Part shown: piece after piece, positions 54,528 to 63,993 of the stretch
Layout of the letters: each line of letters opens with the position of its first letter
Numbering within the stretch: position 1 is the first letter of the stretch
NCBI RefSeq assembly: GCF_010994095.1
Contig: NZ_WJYO01000007.1
Coordinates: 290,310-354,309, forward strand
Length of the DNA: 64,000 nt
Direction: 5' to 3'
Source of the DNA: Mumia xiangluensis
GTDB taxonomy: Bacteria > Actinomycetota > Actinomycetes > Propionibacteriales > Nocardioidaceae
Made by a program: the position numbers and the translations under genes
Notes under the pieces: generated by a model
What the model was told of the DNA's origin: nothing
The model's database searches: none
What the model saw: only the letters and a program-made list of their open reading frames with translations

Positions 54528-55003
54528 CCAGGCATCCCCTTGATGCGGCGTCCGACCTCGGCCTGGACCTCACGGGTCGCCTGGCGCTCGGCGATCGCCT
54601 GACGCTTGTCCCACGCCTTCTTGCCGCGCGCGACGGCGATCTCGACCTTGGCGCGACCGTCGGAGAAGTAGAGCGAAAGGGGTACGAGCGTCACGCCCGG
54701 GGTCGCGACAGCCTTCTCGATCTTCTCGATCTCCCGCCGGTGCAGGAGCAGCTTGCGCTTGCGGCGTGCCGAGTGGTTGGTCCACGTGCCCTGTGCGTAC
54801 TCCGGGATGTGGACGCCGTGCATCCACACCTCGCCATTCTCGATGTCGCCCCACCCGTCGGTGAGGTTGGCACGTCCCTCGCGCAGCGACTTGACCTCGG
54901 TGCCGGACAGCACGATCCCCGCCTCGTACAGATCGTCGAGGTGGTACTCGTGGCGCGCCTTGCGGTTCTGCGCGATCAGCTTCTTGCCGGTCTCCTTGGC
55001 CAT
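54524..55003 (-). CDS. smpB: SsrA-binding protein SmpB
   Basis: Binds tmRNA and delivers it to stalled ribosomes. 159 residues with [100 protein letters not shown] and a basic C-terminal tail. The length is normal. It overlaps the amidohydrolase gene and lies about 1 kb upstream of ssrA on the same strand. Confidence 0.97.
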   Translation of the reverse strand: MAKETGKKLIAQNRKARHEYHLDDLYEAGIVLSGTEVKSLREGRANLTDGWGDIENGEVWMHGVHIPEYAQGTWTNHSARRKRKLLLHRREIEKIEKAVATPGVTLVPLSLYFSDGRAKVEIAVARGKKAWDKRQAIAERQATREVQAEVGRRIKGMPG

Positions 55004-55107
55004 TCGTCCATTCTCCCAGTGCTGTCCACAGGATTCACGGCGGGCGCACGTGCCGGCTCGTCCCCCGGTGATCCGCACTCCCGACGGCCCCGGCGTACGG
55101 TCTTCTC

Positions 55108-56538
55108 GTGGCGGACGCTCGGCGGGACACGCGGTGGAGCGCCCTCGTCGTCTGTCTGGTCGCCGGCTTCATGACGCTGCTCGACGTCAGCATCGTCAAC
55201 GTCGCTCTGCCCTCGATCCGCTCCGGCCTCGACGCTTCCGACGCGCAGATCCAGCTCATCGTCGCCGGCTACTCGCTGGCATTCGGCATCGTGCTCGTCC
55301 CCGCCGGCCGTCTGGGCGACGCGCTGAGCCGGCGCGCCGTGTTCTGCGTCGGTCTCGTCGTCTTCACCGCCGCGAGCGCCCTCGCCGGGGCCGCCTCGGA
55401 TCCTGGCTGGCTCGCCGCCGCGCGGGTCCTCCAGGGCGTCGGCGGCGGACTCATCAACCCACAGGTCTCGGGTTTCATCCAGACGATGTTCCGCGGCGAG
55501 GAGCGTGGACGCGCGTTCGGGCTGTACGGCGCGACCTTGGGCATCTCGACAGCGGTCGGCCCGCTCCTCGGTGGTGCTCTCGTCACTCTCGGAGGCGCTG
55601 AGCACGGCTGGCGGTATGTGTTCTTCGTCAATGTCCCGGTCGGCATCGTCGCGCTCGTCCTCGCACTGCGCTGGCTGCCGAAGGCCGAGCGTGGCCGTCG
55701 CGAGTCGCTCGATCCCGTCGGCGTGCTGCTCTTCGGCGCGGCGACCTTCCTCGTGCTGCTGCCGCTGATCGAGGGTGGGCAGGGCGAGGCGCTCGCGTCG
55801 CGGCCGTGGTGGATGCTGGGCGTCGCCGCCATACTCCTGCTCGTCCTTGCCGCCTGGGAGCGATGGTGGGCACGTTCTGGGCGTGCGACGCTCGTGGACC
55901 TCTCGCTGCTGCGCGTACGGTCGTACGTGCTGGGCCTCGGGCTCGGCACCCTCTACTTCGCCGGCTTCACGTCGATCTTCCTCGTGCTCACGCTCTACCT
56001 CCAGAGCGGGCTCGGCTACAGCGCGTGGGAGGCCGGGCTCACCCAGATGCCGTTCGCCCTGGGCTCGGCGGTCGCGGCCGTCCTCGGCGGGCGGCTCGTG
56101 AACCGGTACGGACGGGCGCTCGTCGTGAGCGGACTGGTCGTCGTGGTCGTCGGCCTGGTGGGCGTGGACGTCGCCGTGCCCCACCTCGAGAGCCATGTCG
56201 GGATCTGGCTGGCGCCGCTGCTGGCTGTCGCAGGGTTCGGCGGCGGGCTGGTGATCTCTCCCAACGTCACGATCACGCTCGCCGAGGTGGACGTACGCCG
56301 CGCCGGCGTCGGCGGTGGGATGCTGCAGACCGCGCAGCGGGTCGGGGGCGCGATCGGCATCGCACTCGTGCTCGCGCAGTTCTTCAGCCGCCTCAGCGTC
56401 GACGGCGACTACGCCGAGGCGATGAGCCTGGCTCTGCGGACCACGATCGGGTTCGTCGTCGGAGCACTGCTCCTCGGGCTGGCTGATCTCCTCACCGATG
56501 GACGCCGACCTCGGCCCAGCGGCCGAGCGGAGGTCTGA
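55108..56538 (+). CDS. MFS drug transporter, DHA2 (14-TM) type
   Basis: 476 residues with about 14 membrane helices. Motifs: [17 protein letters not shown] (helix 1, with the Asp of the DHA2 family), LGDALSRR (motif A), [13 protein letters not shown] (motif B) and GPLLGGAL (motif C, antiporter). It is a proton-driven exporter; the substrate is unknown. TACGGT lies 6 nt before the GTG (leaderless pattern). It is on the opposite strand inside a prfB-ftsE-ftsX-smpB neighbourhood. Confidence 0.92.
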   Translation: MADARRDTRWSALVVCLVAGFMTLLDVSIVNVALPSIRSGLDASDAQIQLIVAGYSLAFGIVLVPAGRLGDALSRRAVFCVGLVVFTAASALAGAASDPGWLAAARVLQGVGGGLINPQVSGFIQTMFRGEERGRAFGLYGATLGISTAVGPLLGGALVTLGGAEHGWRYVFFVNVPVGIVALVLALRWLPKAERGRRESLDPVGVLLFGAATFLVLLPLIEGGQGEALASRPWWMLGVAAILLLVLAAWERWWARSGRATLVDLSLLRVRSYVLGLGLGTLYFAGFTSIFLVLTLYLQSGLGYSAWEAGLTQMPFALGSAVAAVLGGRLVNRYGRALVVSGLVVVVVGLVGVDVAVPHLESHVGIWLAPLLAVAGFGGGLVISPNVTITLAEVDVRRAGVGGGMLQTAQRVGGAIGIALVLAQFFSRLSVDGDYAEAMSLALRTTIGFVVGALLLGLADLLTDGRRPRPSGRAEV

Positions 56539-56546
56539 TCCGCTGC

Positions 56547-57959
56547 TCAGAGCCAGTTCATCGGGTTCGTCGTGTCACCGTCGAGCAGGACCATGAAGTG
56601 CAGGTGGCAGCCGGTCGAGTACCCCGTCGTCCCGACGTAGCCGATGATGTCGCCTCGCGACACCTTCTGTCCGGGATACGTCGAGTACCGCGAGAGATGG
56701 TTGTACGTCGTGGCGACGCTCCGGCCACGCATCTGGCCGTGGGCGATGATCACGCGGTTGCCGTAGCCCGCGTTGTAGTAGCGGTCCACGACCGTCCCGC
56801 CGGCCGCAGCGTGCACCGGGGTGCCGCACGAGGCGCCGAAGTCCGTCCCGTCGTGGAGCTTCCAGTAGTGCAGGACCGGGTGGAAGCGCATCCCGTACGG
56901 CGAGGTGATCGGGGCCTGGACCGGGTACGACAGCGATCCGCCGCGGTCGCTGCCTCCTCCGCCGCCACCACCGCCATTGCCGCCACCACCGTTGCCGCCG
57001 CCACCACCGCCGTTGCCGCCGCCGCCGCCACCGTTCCCCTTGTTCGCCTGGTCGCGCTTCTTCTGCGCCTCCAGACGCTTGCGCTCACGCTCACGCTGGG
57101 CAGCTGCCCGCTCCTGGGCGGCGATCGCCTTGAGGCGAGCAGAGATCGAGGACCGCTCCGACTCCAGCGCCGCCAGCTGCGCCGCGTCGTCCGACTGGGC
57201 CTTCTTGGCGGTGACCTGCGCCGACGCGTTGGTGGCGACCAGCGCCGAGACCTCGGCCTCCTGCTGCTCGGCCGCCAGCTCGAGGCGTTCCTGCTCCGCC
57301 AGGTTGTCCGCCGCCTCCTGCCGCTTGACGGCCACCTCGTCACGGGCCTTCTGGACCTTCTTGCGCTGCAGGTCGAGCATCACGCGGGTGGCTTCCAGCG
57401 TGTCGACCTTCGCGAGGCGGGCATCGGTGACGGCCTGGTCGAGGCTGACCTGCTTCCCGTACGTCGCAGCATCGACGCCGTTCACGAGCGCCGCGAACGC
57501 GCGCATGCTCGGCGATCCGCCCTGCAGCGACTCCACGGTCATCCGCTCGACGACCCGCTCGGCGCGGCGTTGGCTCTTGCGCCCCTGCTTCGCCTCCTTC
57601 TTCGCGGACACGAGGGTCGCCTCGGCCTTGACCAGCGCCGCCTTCATGGCGGCGTCACGCGCCTGTGCGGCCGCCAGCTGTGATCGCGTCGTCGCCAGCG
57701 TCGTACGCGCGGTGGCGAGGCTCGCCTGGGACTGCTGCAGCACCTGCGTGGCGGAGGTCAGGTGGGCACTCGACTGGTCGAGCGCGGCCTGGGCCCCCGA
57801 GATCTGCGACTGCACCTGGTTGCGCCGGTCCTTGAGGTCGTCCTTGTCGTCGCCGACGGACGGGCTCGTCACCGTCCCGGTCAGCGCGAGCAGCACCGTC
57901 AGCACGAGTGCAGTGCGCACGCGCGCGCCGGCACGCCGGGGTAGGTCGACTCGTGCCAC
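56547..57959 (-). CDS. secreted M23-family peptidoglycan endopeptidase with coiled coil
   Basis: 470 residues from GTG. A signal peptide (about 1-34) precedes a long coiled coil (about 36-300, with heptads rich in Gln, Ala, Lys and Glu). A Gly/Asn-rich linker spans about 305-340, then the LytM domain with Zn ligands in YWKLHDGTDFGA and STGCHLHFMV. This layout is that of EnvC/RipC-like hydrolases that FtsEX activates at division. It lies 90 nt downstream of ftsX on the same strand, which supports that role. Confidence 0.92.
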   Translation of the reverse strand: MARVDLPRRAGARVRTALVLTVLLALTGTVTSPSVGDDKDDLKDRRNQVQSQISGAQAALDQSSAHLTSATQVLQQSQASLATARTTLATTRSQLAAAQARDAAMKAALVKAEATLVSAKKEAKQGRKSQRRAERVVERMTVESLQGGSPSMRAFAALVNGVDAATYGKQVSLDQAVTDARLAKVDTLEATRVMLDLQRKKVQKARDEVAVKRQEAADNLAEQERLELAAEQQEAEVSALVATNASAQVTAKKAQSDDAAQLAALESERSSISARLKAIAAQERAAAQRERERKRLEAQKKRDQANKGNGGGGGGNGGGGGGNGGGGNGGGGGGGGSDRGGSLSYPVQAPITSPYGMRFHPVLHYWKLHDGTDFGASCGTPVHAAAGGTVVDRYYNAGYGNRVIIAHGQMRGRSVATTYNHLSRYSTYPGQKVSRGDIIGYVGTTGYSTGCHLHFMVLLDGDTTNPMNWL

Positions 57960-58050
57960 AGGCCTGCCTCTGGTCGGGGAAGTTCCTTGGCGACGCTAAC
58001 CCTCAACCTGAGGTAGATGCTGGATTTGGGGCCCGCCGGGCGCGGCGTGT

Positions 58051-58971
58051 CTAGACCTTCAGGTAGCGGCGGGTCATCACGAGTGTGGGTACGAGCGCCA
58101 GCAGGAGTGCCAGCACGGTCGTGTATCCCATCACCGTGATCGCCTCCTGCCATCGCACCCAGGTGGTCAGCCCGGCCAACCGGTCCCGCAGGAAGCCGTA
58201 CACGACGAAGTGCATGAACGCCGCCAGGCCACCGCACGCCAGCGCTGCCGACACCACGGCAGCGACCAGCGACTCCAGGATGAACGGAAGCTGGATGTGC
58301 CACGTCGACGCACCGACGAGCCGCATGATGCCGATCTCGCGGCGGCGCGCGTACGCGGTCATGCGGATCGTGTTGGAGACCTGCAGGACCGCGGCGACGA
58401 TCAGCAGCAGCGACGTGCCCAGGGCCGCCCACCGCAGCTTGGAGAGGACCTCGAACAGCGGGGCGAGCAGGTCACGCAGGCTGAACACCGAGGCGACGCC
58501 GTCCATGCCGCTGATCTGGCTCTGGACGCCCTGGAACTCGTTGGGGTCCTCGAGGGTCACCATGTACGAGGTGCCGAACGACTCCGGACCGAGCGCCTCG
58601 AGCTGCTTGCGGTCCTCCTCGTTCTGACCGAGCCGCTCCTGCGCCTGCTCGTAGTTGCGCTCGGGGCTCCACCGCTCGAACGACTTCACCTCGGGGTTGC
58701 CGTCGAGCGCACTCTCGACCTCGGCCTCCTGCTCCGGCGTCGCTCGCCCGCCGACGCACGAGTCGGCCGACGAGTTCTGCGTGCAGAGGTTCACCTGGAT
58801 CTGCAGGCGGTCACCGAAGTACTTCTCGGTCCGGTCCGCCTGAGCCTGCAGGAGCAGTCCCAGGGACGCGAGGACCAGCGACACACTCATCGTGACGACC
58901 AGCGAGACCGTCATCGAGAAGTTGCGTCGCAGCCCAGTGGTGAGCTCGGAAAAGATGCTTCCCAGTGCCAT
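58051..58971 (-). CDS. ftsX: cell division ABC transporter permease FtsX
   Basis: 306 residues with four membrane helices: residues about 20-43, then an extracytoplasmic domain (about 45-170, containing LCTQNSSADSCVGG), and three helices at about 180-205, 230-255 and 270-298. The signature RREIGIMRLVGAS links it to FtsE. It passes a division signal to a periplasmic hydrolase. It starts 9 nt after the ftsE stop. Confidence 0.95.
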   Translation of the reverse strand: MALGSIFSELTTGLRRNFSMTVSLVVTMSVSLVLASLGLLLQAQADRTEKYFGDRLQIQVNLCTQNSSADSCVGGRATPEQEAEVESALDGNPEVKSFERWSPERNYEQAQERLGQNEEDRKQLEALGPESFGTSYMVTLEDPNEFQGVQSQISGMDGVASVFSLRDLLAPLFEVLSKLRWAALGTSLLLIVAAVLQVSNTIRMTAYARRREIGIMRLVGASTWHIQLPFILESLVAAVVSAALACGGLAAFMHFVVYGFLRDRLAGLTTWVRWQEAITVMGYTTVLALLLALVPTLVMTRRYLKV

Positions 58972-58980
58972 CGGTCCTCG

Positions 58981-59670
58981 TCAGTTCTCGTAGTCGTACG
59001 CGCCGCGGGACTGGTCACGGACCAGCACACCACCGGCGAGCTCGATGACTCGCTTGCGCATCTGGTCGACGATGCCGGCGTCGTGGGTCGCCATGACGAC
59101 GGTCGTGCCGGTGCGGTTGATCCGGTCGAGAAGCTTCATGATGCCGACCGACGTCGCAGGGTCGAGGTTGCCGGTGGGCTCGTCGGCGATGAGGATCATC
59201 GGCCGGTTCACGAAGGCCCGCGCGACGGCGACGCGCTGCTGCTCGCCGCCCGACAGCTCGTCGGGCATGCGGTCGCCCTTGCCCTCGAGGCCCACCAGCT
59301 CCAGCGTCTCCGGGACCACCCGGCGGATCTCCGACCGGGACTTGCCGATCACCTGGAGCGCGAAGGCGACGTTCTCCGAGACCGTCTTGTTCGGCAGCAG
59401 ACGGAAGTCCTGGAACACCGTGCCGAGCTGGCGCCGCAGCTTCGGGACCTTCCAGTTCGCGAGGCGGTTGATCTCCTTGCCGGCGACGTACACCCGTCCG
59501 GTGGTGGGGCGCGTCTCGCGCAGGATCATGCGCATGAACGTGGACTTGCCCGACCCGGACTGGCCGACGAGGAAGACGAACTCGCCCTTCTCGATCTCGA
59601 GACTGAGCTTCTCGAGCGCGGGTCGCGGCTGCCCCGGATAGGTCTTGCTGACGTTCTCGAAGCGGATCAC
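58981..59670 (-). CDS. ftsE: cell division ATP-binding protein FtsE
   Basis: The 229-residue ABC ATPase partner of FtsX, from GTG. Walker [12 protein letters not shown] loop [20 protein letters not shown], signature LSGGEQQR, Walker [15 protein letters not shown], and H loop ATHD are all present. Spacing of 19 nt to prfB upstream and 9 nt to ftsX downstream shows an operon. Confidence 0.97.
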   Translation of the reverse strand: MIRFENVSKTYPGQPRPALEKLSLEIEKGEFVFLVGQSGSGKSTFMRMILRETRPTTGRVYVAGKEINRLANWKVPKLRRQLGTVFQDFRLLPNKTVSENVAFALQVIGKSRSEIRRVVPETLELVGLEGKGDRMPDELSGGEQQRVAVARAFVNRPMILIADEPTGNLDPATSVGIMKLLDRINRTGTTVVMATHDAGIVDQMRKRVIELAGGVLVRDQSRGAYDYEN

Positions 59671-59689
59671 CGTGCGAGTGTACGCAAGG

Positions 59690-60805
59690 CTACTTCGCGG
59701 CTGCCTCTGCGCCACGCCGCCAGCGGATACCGGCCTCGATGAACTCGTCGATCTCGCCGTCGAAGACGGCCTGCGTGTTGCCGGTCTCGTACTCGGTGCG
59801 CAGGTCCTTGACCATCTGGTACGGGTTGAGGACGTACGACCGCATCTGGTCGCCCCAGGACGCCTGGACGTCGCCACGCAGCTCGTCGAGCTGGGCACGC
59901 TCCTCGGCCTTCTTGAGGGCGAGGAGCTTCGCCTTGAGGATCACCATGGCGCTCGCCTTGTTCTGGAGCTGGCTCTTCTCGTTCTGGCAGCTCACGACGG
60001 TGCCCGTGGGGATGTGGGTCAGGCGGACCGCGGAGTCGGTCGTGTTGACGCTCTGGCCGCCGGGACCCGACGAACGGTAGACGTCGACGCGGATCTCGTC
60101 CTCGGGGATGTCGATCTGATCGGTCTGCTCGAGGACCGGGACGACCTCGACGGCCGCGAACGACGTCTGCCGACGGCCCTGGTTGTCGAACGGGCTGATC
60201 CGGACGAGGCGGTGCGTGCCCGACTCGACGGAGAGCGTGCCGTACGCGTAGGGGGCCTTGACCGCGAACGTCGTCGACTTGATGCCCGCCTCTTCGGCGT
60301 AGGACGTGTCGTAGACCTCGACGGGGTACTTGTGGCGCTCTGCCCAACGGACGTACATCCGCTGGAGCATCTCGGCGAAGTCCGCGGCGTCCACGCCGCC
60401 TGCGCCCGAGCGAATCGACACGAGCGCCTCGCGGGCGTCGTACTCCCCCGCCAGGAGCGTACGGACCTCGAGCGCCTCGACCGCCTTCTCGAGCCGGTCG
60501 AGCTCGGCATCGACCTCGGCGAGCACGTCGGCGTCGTTCTCCTCGCGCCCCAGCTCGACCAGGACGGCGGCGTCGTCGATCCGCTGACGCAGACCCGAGA
60601 CGCGCTCGAGCTCGGCCTGCAGCACCGACAGACGACCGGTCACCGCCTGGGCGTTCGCCTGGTCGTCCCACAGGTCCGGCGCTGCGACGCGCTCCTGCAG
60701 TTCGGCGACCTCAGCCCGCATCGCATCGAGGTCGAGGACCGCCTCGATCGACGTCATCGTCGTGCCGAGTGCCTTCAGTGCTGCGTCGTAGTCCCGTGCT
60801 GCCAC
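59690..60805 (-). CDS. prfB: peptide chain release factor 2
   Basis: 371 residues recognising UGA and UAA. The codon-recognition tripeptide SPF is in RISPFDNQ and the catalytic GGQ in [11 protein letters not shown]. The frame is continuous, so the programmed +1 frameshift that controls RF2 in many bacteria is absent. TAGGCT lies 7 nt before the GTG start (leaderless pattern). First gene of prfB-ftsE-ftsX. Confidence 0.96.
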   Translation of the reverse strand: MAARDYDAALKALGTTMTSIEAVLDLDAMRAEVAELQERVAAPDLWDDQANAQAVTGRLSVLQAELERVSGLRQRIDDAAVLVELGREENDADVLAEVDAELDRLEKAVEALEVRTLLAGEYDAREALVSIRSGAGGVDAADFAEMLQRMYVRWAERHKYPVEVYDTSYAEEAGIKSTTFAVKAPYAYGTLSVESGTHRLVRISPFDNQGRRQTSFAAVEVVPVLEQTDQIDIPEDEIRVDVYRSSGPGGQSVNTTDSAVRLTHIPTGTVVSCQNEKSQLQNKASAMVILKAKLLALKKAEERAQLDELRGDVQASWGDQMRSYVLNPYQMVKDLRTEYETGNTQAVFDGEIDEFIEAGIRWRRGAEAAAK

Positions 60806-60841
60806 GAGTGCGAGCCTACCCGCAGCGCCCTGACGTGGGCC

Positions 60842-62569
60842 TCAGCGGGCGAGGCTGAGGCAGCTTGCGCCCTCGCACTCCTTGAACTGCTCGAGCCGTC
60901 GCAGCATGGTCTGCATCTCTGGGTCGGTGGGGGTGTAGACGTTCGTACGCTCCCACGCGCCCTTGCGCGACAGTCCCCGGTAGTACTCGAACGTGTAGCC
61001 GGCCGGATCGCCCGCCCGGGTGTCGTAGCGGACCAGGAGCTTGTCGGCCGAGCGCACCGCGACGTACGACGGTACGACCGGCGTCCAGCCCTCGCCGTCG
61101 GGGTCGTCCGCCGACCGGCCGGGACGCGTGTGCTCGATGAACGCGAAGCGCGGCCCCGGGGTCCGCGGCGCGCGCAGGATCGGGAGCAGGGACTGCCCGT
61201 CGCGACGCGCAGCGGGGCGGAGACCGGCGATCTGCTCGAAGGTGGGAGCGAGGTCGATGTTCTGGACGACCTGGTAGCGCGGTCCTGGAACCACGCCCGG
61301 CCCGGCGACGATCAGCGGGACCCGGATGTCGGTGTCGTACGCGCTGGACTTCCCGGGCGTGAGGCGCTTGTGCCCGAGGTGGTAGCCGTTGTCGCTCGTG
61401 AAGACGATGTAGGTGTCGGGCCCGACGGAGCGCATGACGGCGCCGACGAGGTCGTCCAGCGACTGCGCCATCCGCGCGCGGTTGCGGTGATGCTTCTGCA
61501 TCGCCTTCACCTTCTTGCGCGCGAGCTTCTTGGTCGGGCCGAACATCGGGGCGGGGCGCCCGTCGGCATAGCGGGGACGCGACGCGGCGCGGCTGGCGTT
61601 GAAGCCCGGCAGCTTGCGGACGTCGATCCTCTCGCAGCGCTTGGTGCCGCAGTCGCCGTACCGCTTCTTCGGGTTCTTCTTGGCCTTCTTGCCCTTCAGC
61701 GGCAGATCACGCGGCGCCGCCGGGAACCACGCGTCACCCTTGCGGGCTCGCTTGTTCGGTGCGGAGTGGGTGGCCGTCGGCGCGATCTCGACGAAGTACG
61801 GCTTGCCGGCGCGCTCCACCCGGTTGATGTGGGCGACGGACATCCTGCGCAGGACGTCGGTGGAGTAGTCCCGGTCGCGGACGCCGTAGTGGTGCTGGGC
61901 GATGACGCGGGCACCGGACGCCGAGCGGGCCACGGAAGTCATGGGGTAGCCCCACATCGCATACATCCGCGACGTGCTCATCACGTTGAAGGTGTCCCAC
62001 CCCGCCGGCACGGCGCTGCCGGGGCTGCCGCTGTAGCGGTTGATGAACTTCCCGAAGAAGCCGGTGTTGTAGCCGCCGGCCGCCTTGCTGATCTCGTACG
62101 CGAAGGTCTTGGTGTCGTTCTTCGCCTTCACCCAGGCCGCGTAGCCGCCGACAGGGTGCGCCGGGTCCGGGCCGGTGATGTTGTTGAAGACCTTGGAGTT
62201 GTGCGGGTACATCCCGGTGAGGAACGACGACCGCGACGAGCAGCACAGCGAGTCGACGACGAAGTGCCTCCGGAAGTCGGCCCCCCGCTTGCGGAGCTTC
62301 TGCACGTTCGGCATGTACTGGACAAGGGAGCTGTCGAGGTCGTCGGCGACGATCACGACAACGTTCGGCTGGTACCGCTTCGATCCCGCAGGGGTGAGCG
62401 CCGCGTCCACGCTGCTCGCAGCCGGCCCTGCCGCGAGCGCGCTGTCTGCTGAACCGCTCGCTGCCACAGGCATCGGGTCGTGGGCCCCGGCCACGACGAC
62501 GGCCCCCGCGGTCAGCACGACGGCCGCAGCGATCGCGAAGACAGCAGCTCGCGGACTTCTCACACGCAC
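60842..62569 (-). CDS. secreted sulfatase-family protein
   Basis: 575 residues with a signal peptide (about 1-29). The metal-binding start VVVIVADDLDSSL (Asp76, Asp77) and the formylglycine region LCCSSRSSFLTG (109-120) are present. Later metal ligands lie in VFTSDNGYHLGHKR. The layout resembles glucosamine-6-sulfatase-type enzymes. The usual C-x-P-x-R has Ser in place of Pro (Cys109-x-Ser111-x-Arg113). The middle is very Lys/Arg-rich. The substrate is unknown. Confidence 0.88.
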   Translation of the reverse strand: MRVRSPRAAVFAIAAAVVLTAGAVVVAGAHDPMPVAASGSADSALAAGPAASSVDAALTPAGSKRYQPNVVVIVADDLDSSLVQYMPNVQKLRKRGADFRRHFVVDSLCCSSRSSFLTGMYPHNSKVFNNITGPDPAHPVGGYAAWVKAKNDTKTFAYEISKAAGGYNTGFFGKFINRYSGSPGSAVPAGWDTFNVMSTSRMYAMWGYPMTSVARSASGARVIAQHHYGVRDRDYSTDVLRRMSVAHINRVERAGKPYFVEIAPTATHSAPNKRARKGDAWFPAAPRDLPLKGKKAKKNPKKRYGDCGTKRCERIDVRKLPGFNASRAASRPRYADGRPAPMFGPTKKLARKKVKAMQKHHRNRARMAQSLDDLVGAVMRSVGPDTYIVFTSDNGYHLGHKRLTPGKSSAYDTDIRVPLIVAGPGVVPGPRYQVVQNIDLAPTFEQIAGLRPAARRDGQSLLPILRAPRTPGPRFAFIEHTRPGRSADDPDGEGWTPVVPSYVAVRSADKLLVRYDTRAGDPAGYTFEYYRGLSRKGAWERTNVYTPTDPEMQTMLRRLEQFKECEGASCLSLAR

Positions 62570-62656
62570 GCAAGGACCTCCGAGGTTGGCATGAACGGCA
62601 CGAGTATAGGAGCCTCGATCACGCCATCCGGCAGGGAAGTCGGCTTTCGTGGAAAT

Positions 62657-63742
62657 TCACGGAGTTTCGAGCGCGGTGATTCTTTCCTGAGCGTCCGTCG
62701 TGTGCTGCGGATCGGCCGCGAGCGTGCGGTGGAACCACTCGAGAGCGTCCTGCGTCCGCCCGGCCTCGGCCAGTGTGTCGGCGTACGCGTAGCGCAGCCG
62801 CGCCAGCCAGGTCGTCGGGCTGCTGTTGTGCAGCGGCTCCTGCTGGAGGACAGCCAAGGCAGCGTCGAGCTGCCCGAGGTCACGGCGCGCGCCGGCGGCC
62901 ACGATGGCGGCCTCGACGCGGACGTCGATGTCGGTGAGCTTGTCGCGGGCGTCGGCGACGACCTTGAGGGCACGGTCGGGACGACCCAGCGCACGCTCGG
63001 AGTCGGCGATCAACGCGATGTGGTCGTAGCCACCGGTCATCCGCTTCGCCGCGCGCAGCTCGGCGAGGGCGTCGGCCCAGCGACCGGCCGCGTACGCCGT
63101 CTCGCCGGCCGCCTCACGGATCACGCCGATCCGGGGCGCGAGCTCGCGTGCCGCGCGGGCGTGCTTGTACGCGAGGTCGGGGTCCTCGTCGATGAGGATC
63201 CCTGCGGCGACCAGGTGCGAGGCAACCGAGTCGGCCTTGCCGGGAGTCAGCGAGGTCAGGAGACGTCGGACACCCTTGTCCAGCTGGTCAGGGTGCACGC
63301 CATCAGGGATCGGCGGGCCCTCGACCCGCCGCGCGGGAGGCTGCCGGTCATCGTCCCGGCGCTGACGCGAGCGGTCGTCACGGTCACCGCGCGGTGCGCC
63401 GCCCCCACGGGACGGACCGCCCGATCGACCCTGGCCACCGGGACCACCGGAACGACCCGAACCGCCCGGACCACCGGAACGACCCTGGCCACCGGGACCA
63501 CCCGAACGACCCTGGCCGCCCGGACCACCCGAACGACCCTGGCCGCCCGGACCACCCGAACGACCCTGGCCACCCGGACCACCCGAACGACCCTGGCCGC
63601 CCGGACCACCGGAACGACCCGAACCGCCCGAGCGGCCCTGGCCGCCGGATCCTCCGGATCGTCCTTGGCCGCCGCCCGAACGACCACCCTGACCGCCGCC
63701 TCGGCTCTGTCCGCCTCGGTTCTGTCCGCCGCGATCGCTCAT
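62657..63742 (-). CDS. TPR protein with Gly/Arg-rich repetitive N-terminus
   Basis: 361 residues. Residues about 1-115 are low-complexity, built of RSGGPGGQG-type nonapeptides resembling RGG-box RNA-binding tails. A charged segment (about 116-140, RGDRDDRSRQRRDDDRQ) leads into a helical TPR-like region (about 145-361: AYKHARAARELAPRIGVIREAAGETAYAAGRWADALAELRAAKRM, YADTLAEAGRTQDALEWFHRTLAADP). GGAGGA lies 6 nt before the ATG. It follows the rRNA operon on the same strand. RNA or ribosome binding is inference from the RGG-like part. Confidence 0.75.
   Translation of the reverse strand: MSDRGGQNRGGQSRGGGQGGRSGGGQGRSGGSGGQGRSGGSGRSGGPGGQGRSGGPGGQGRSGGPGGQGRSGGPGGQGRSGGPGGQGRSGGPGGSGRSGGPGGQGRSGGPSRGGGAPRGDRDDRSRQRRDDDRQPPARRVEGPPIPDGVHPDQLDKGVRRLLTSLTPGKADSVASHLVAAGILIDEDPDLAYKHARAARELAPRIGVIREAAGETAYAAGRWADALAELRAAKRMTGGYDHIALIADSERALGRPDRALKVVADARDKLTDIDVRVEAAIVAAGARRDLGQLDAALAVLQQEPLHNSSPTTWLARLRYAYADTLAEAGRTQDALEWFHRTLAADPQHTTDAQERITALETP
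63424..63640 (-). repeat. 27-bp tandem repeats encoding RSGGPGGQG
   Basis: About seven near-identical 27-bp units, with variants ending GGSG, lie inside the N-terminal coding part of the TPR protein. Third positions differ little between copies, so the array is recent or kept uniform by recombination. Confidence 0.8.
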
Positions 63743-63783
63743 CGTGTGTCCTCCCGCGCTTGCATGCGCTCAGTCTCGCTCAT
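63739..63783 (-). CDS. possible 14-codon leader ORF coupled to the TPR gene
   Basis: MSETERMQAREDTR runs from the ATG at 63781-63783 to a TGA that overlaps the TPR start codon as ATGA. The ribosome site of the TPR gene lies inside it. The upstream ATG sits in a 14-bp exact copy (63776-63789) of the TPR start region (63735-63748). It has no strong ribosome site of its own. Confidence 0.35.
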   Translation of the reverse strand: MSETERMQAREDTR

Positions 63784-63829
63784 CGTGTGCCGCCCGGCGC
63801 GGTAGCGCCCAGGGTACAAAGCACAAATG

Positions 63830-63865
63830 GGTCGTGGGCCGCCACGAAAGTGGCGGCCCACGACC
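63830..63865 (-). terminator. rRNA operon terminator
   Basis: A perfect 16-bp stem (GGTCGTGGGCCGCCAC and its complement) with a 4-nt loop, 10 nt past the 3' end of the 5S rRNA on the minus strand, followed by CATTTGTGCTTTG. Confidence 0.9.
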
Positions 63866-63875
63866 TGAATAATTG

Positions 63876-63993
63876 TCCGGCGGCGTCCTACTCTCCCACA
63901 CAGTCTCCCGTGCAGTACCATCGGCGCTGAAGGGCTTAACTTCCGGGTTCGGAATGTTACCGGGTGTTTCCCCTTCGCCATGGCCGCCGTAAC
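63876..63993 (-). rRNA. rrf: 5S ribosomal RNA
   Basis: On the minus strand it reads GTTACGGCGGCCATGGCG at the 5' end, contains CCGAACCCGGAAGTTAAGC, the invariant loop segment, then GATGGTACTGC and GGGAGAGTAGGACGCCGCCGGAC at the 3' end, which pairs with the 5' end. About 118 nt. 23S and 16S rRNA should lie just beyond the window end. Confidence 0.97.

Noticed and set aside
56945..57040. Gly-rich repeats as a separate plus-strand Pro-rich protein
   Set aside because: The Pro-run frame is the complement of the GGC/GGT-rich linker of the M23 protein; the minus-strand frame has complete LytM motifs.
59690..60805. Programmed frameshift in prfB
   Set aside because: The coding frame is continuous from GTG to stop, with no internal UGA in the N-terminal region.
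59645..62452. Plus-strand 935-codon frame opposite prfB and the sulfatase
   Set aside because: Antisense to two genes with complete motifs (GGQ/SPF and the sulfatase site); composition typical of shadow frames.
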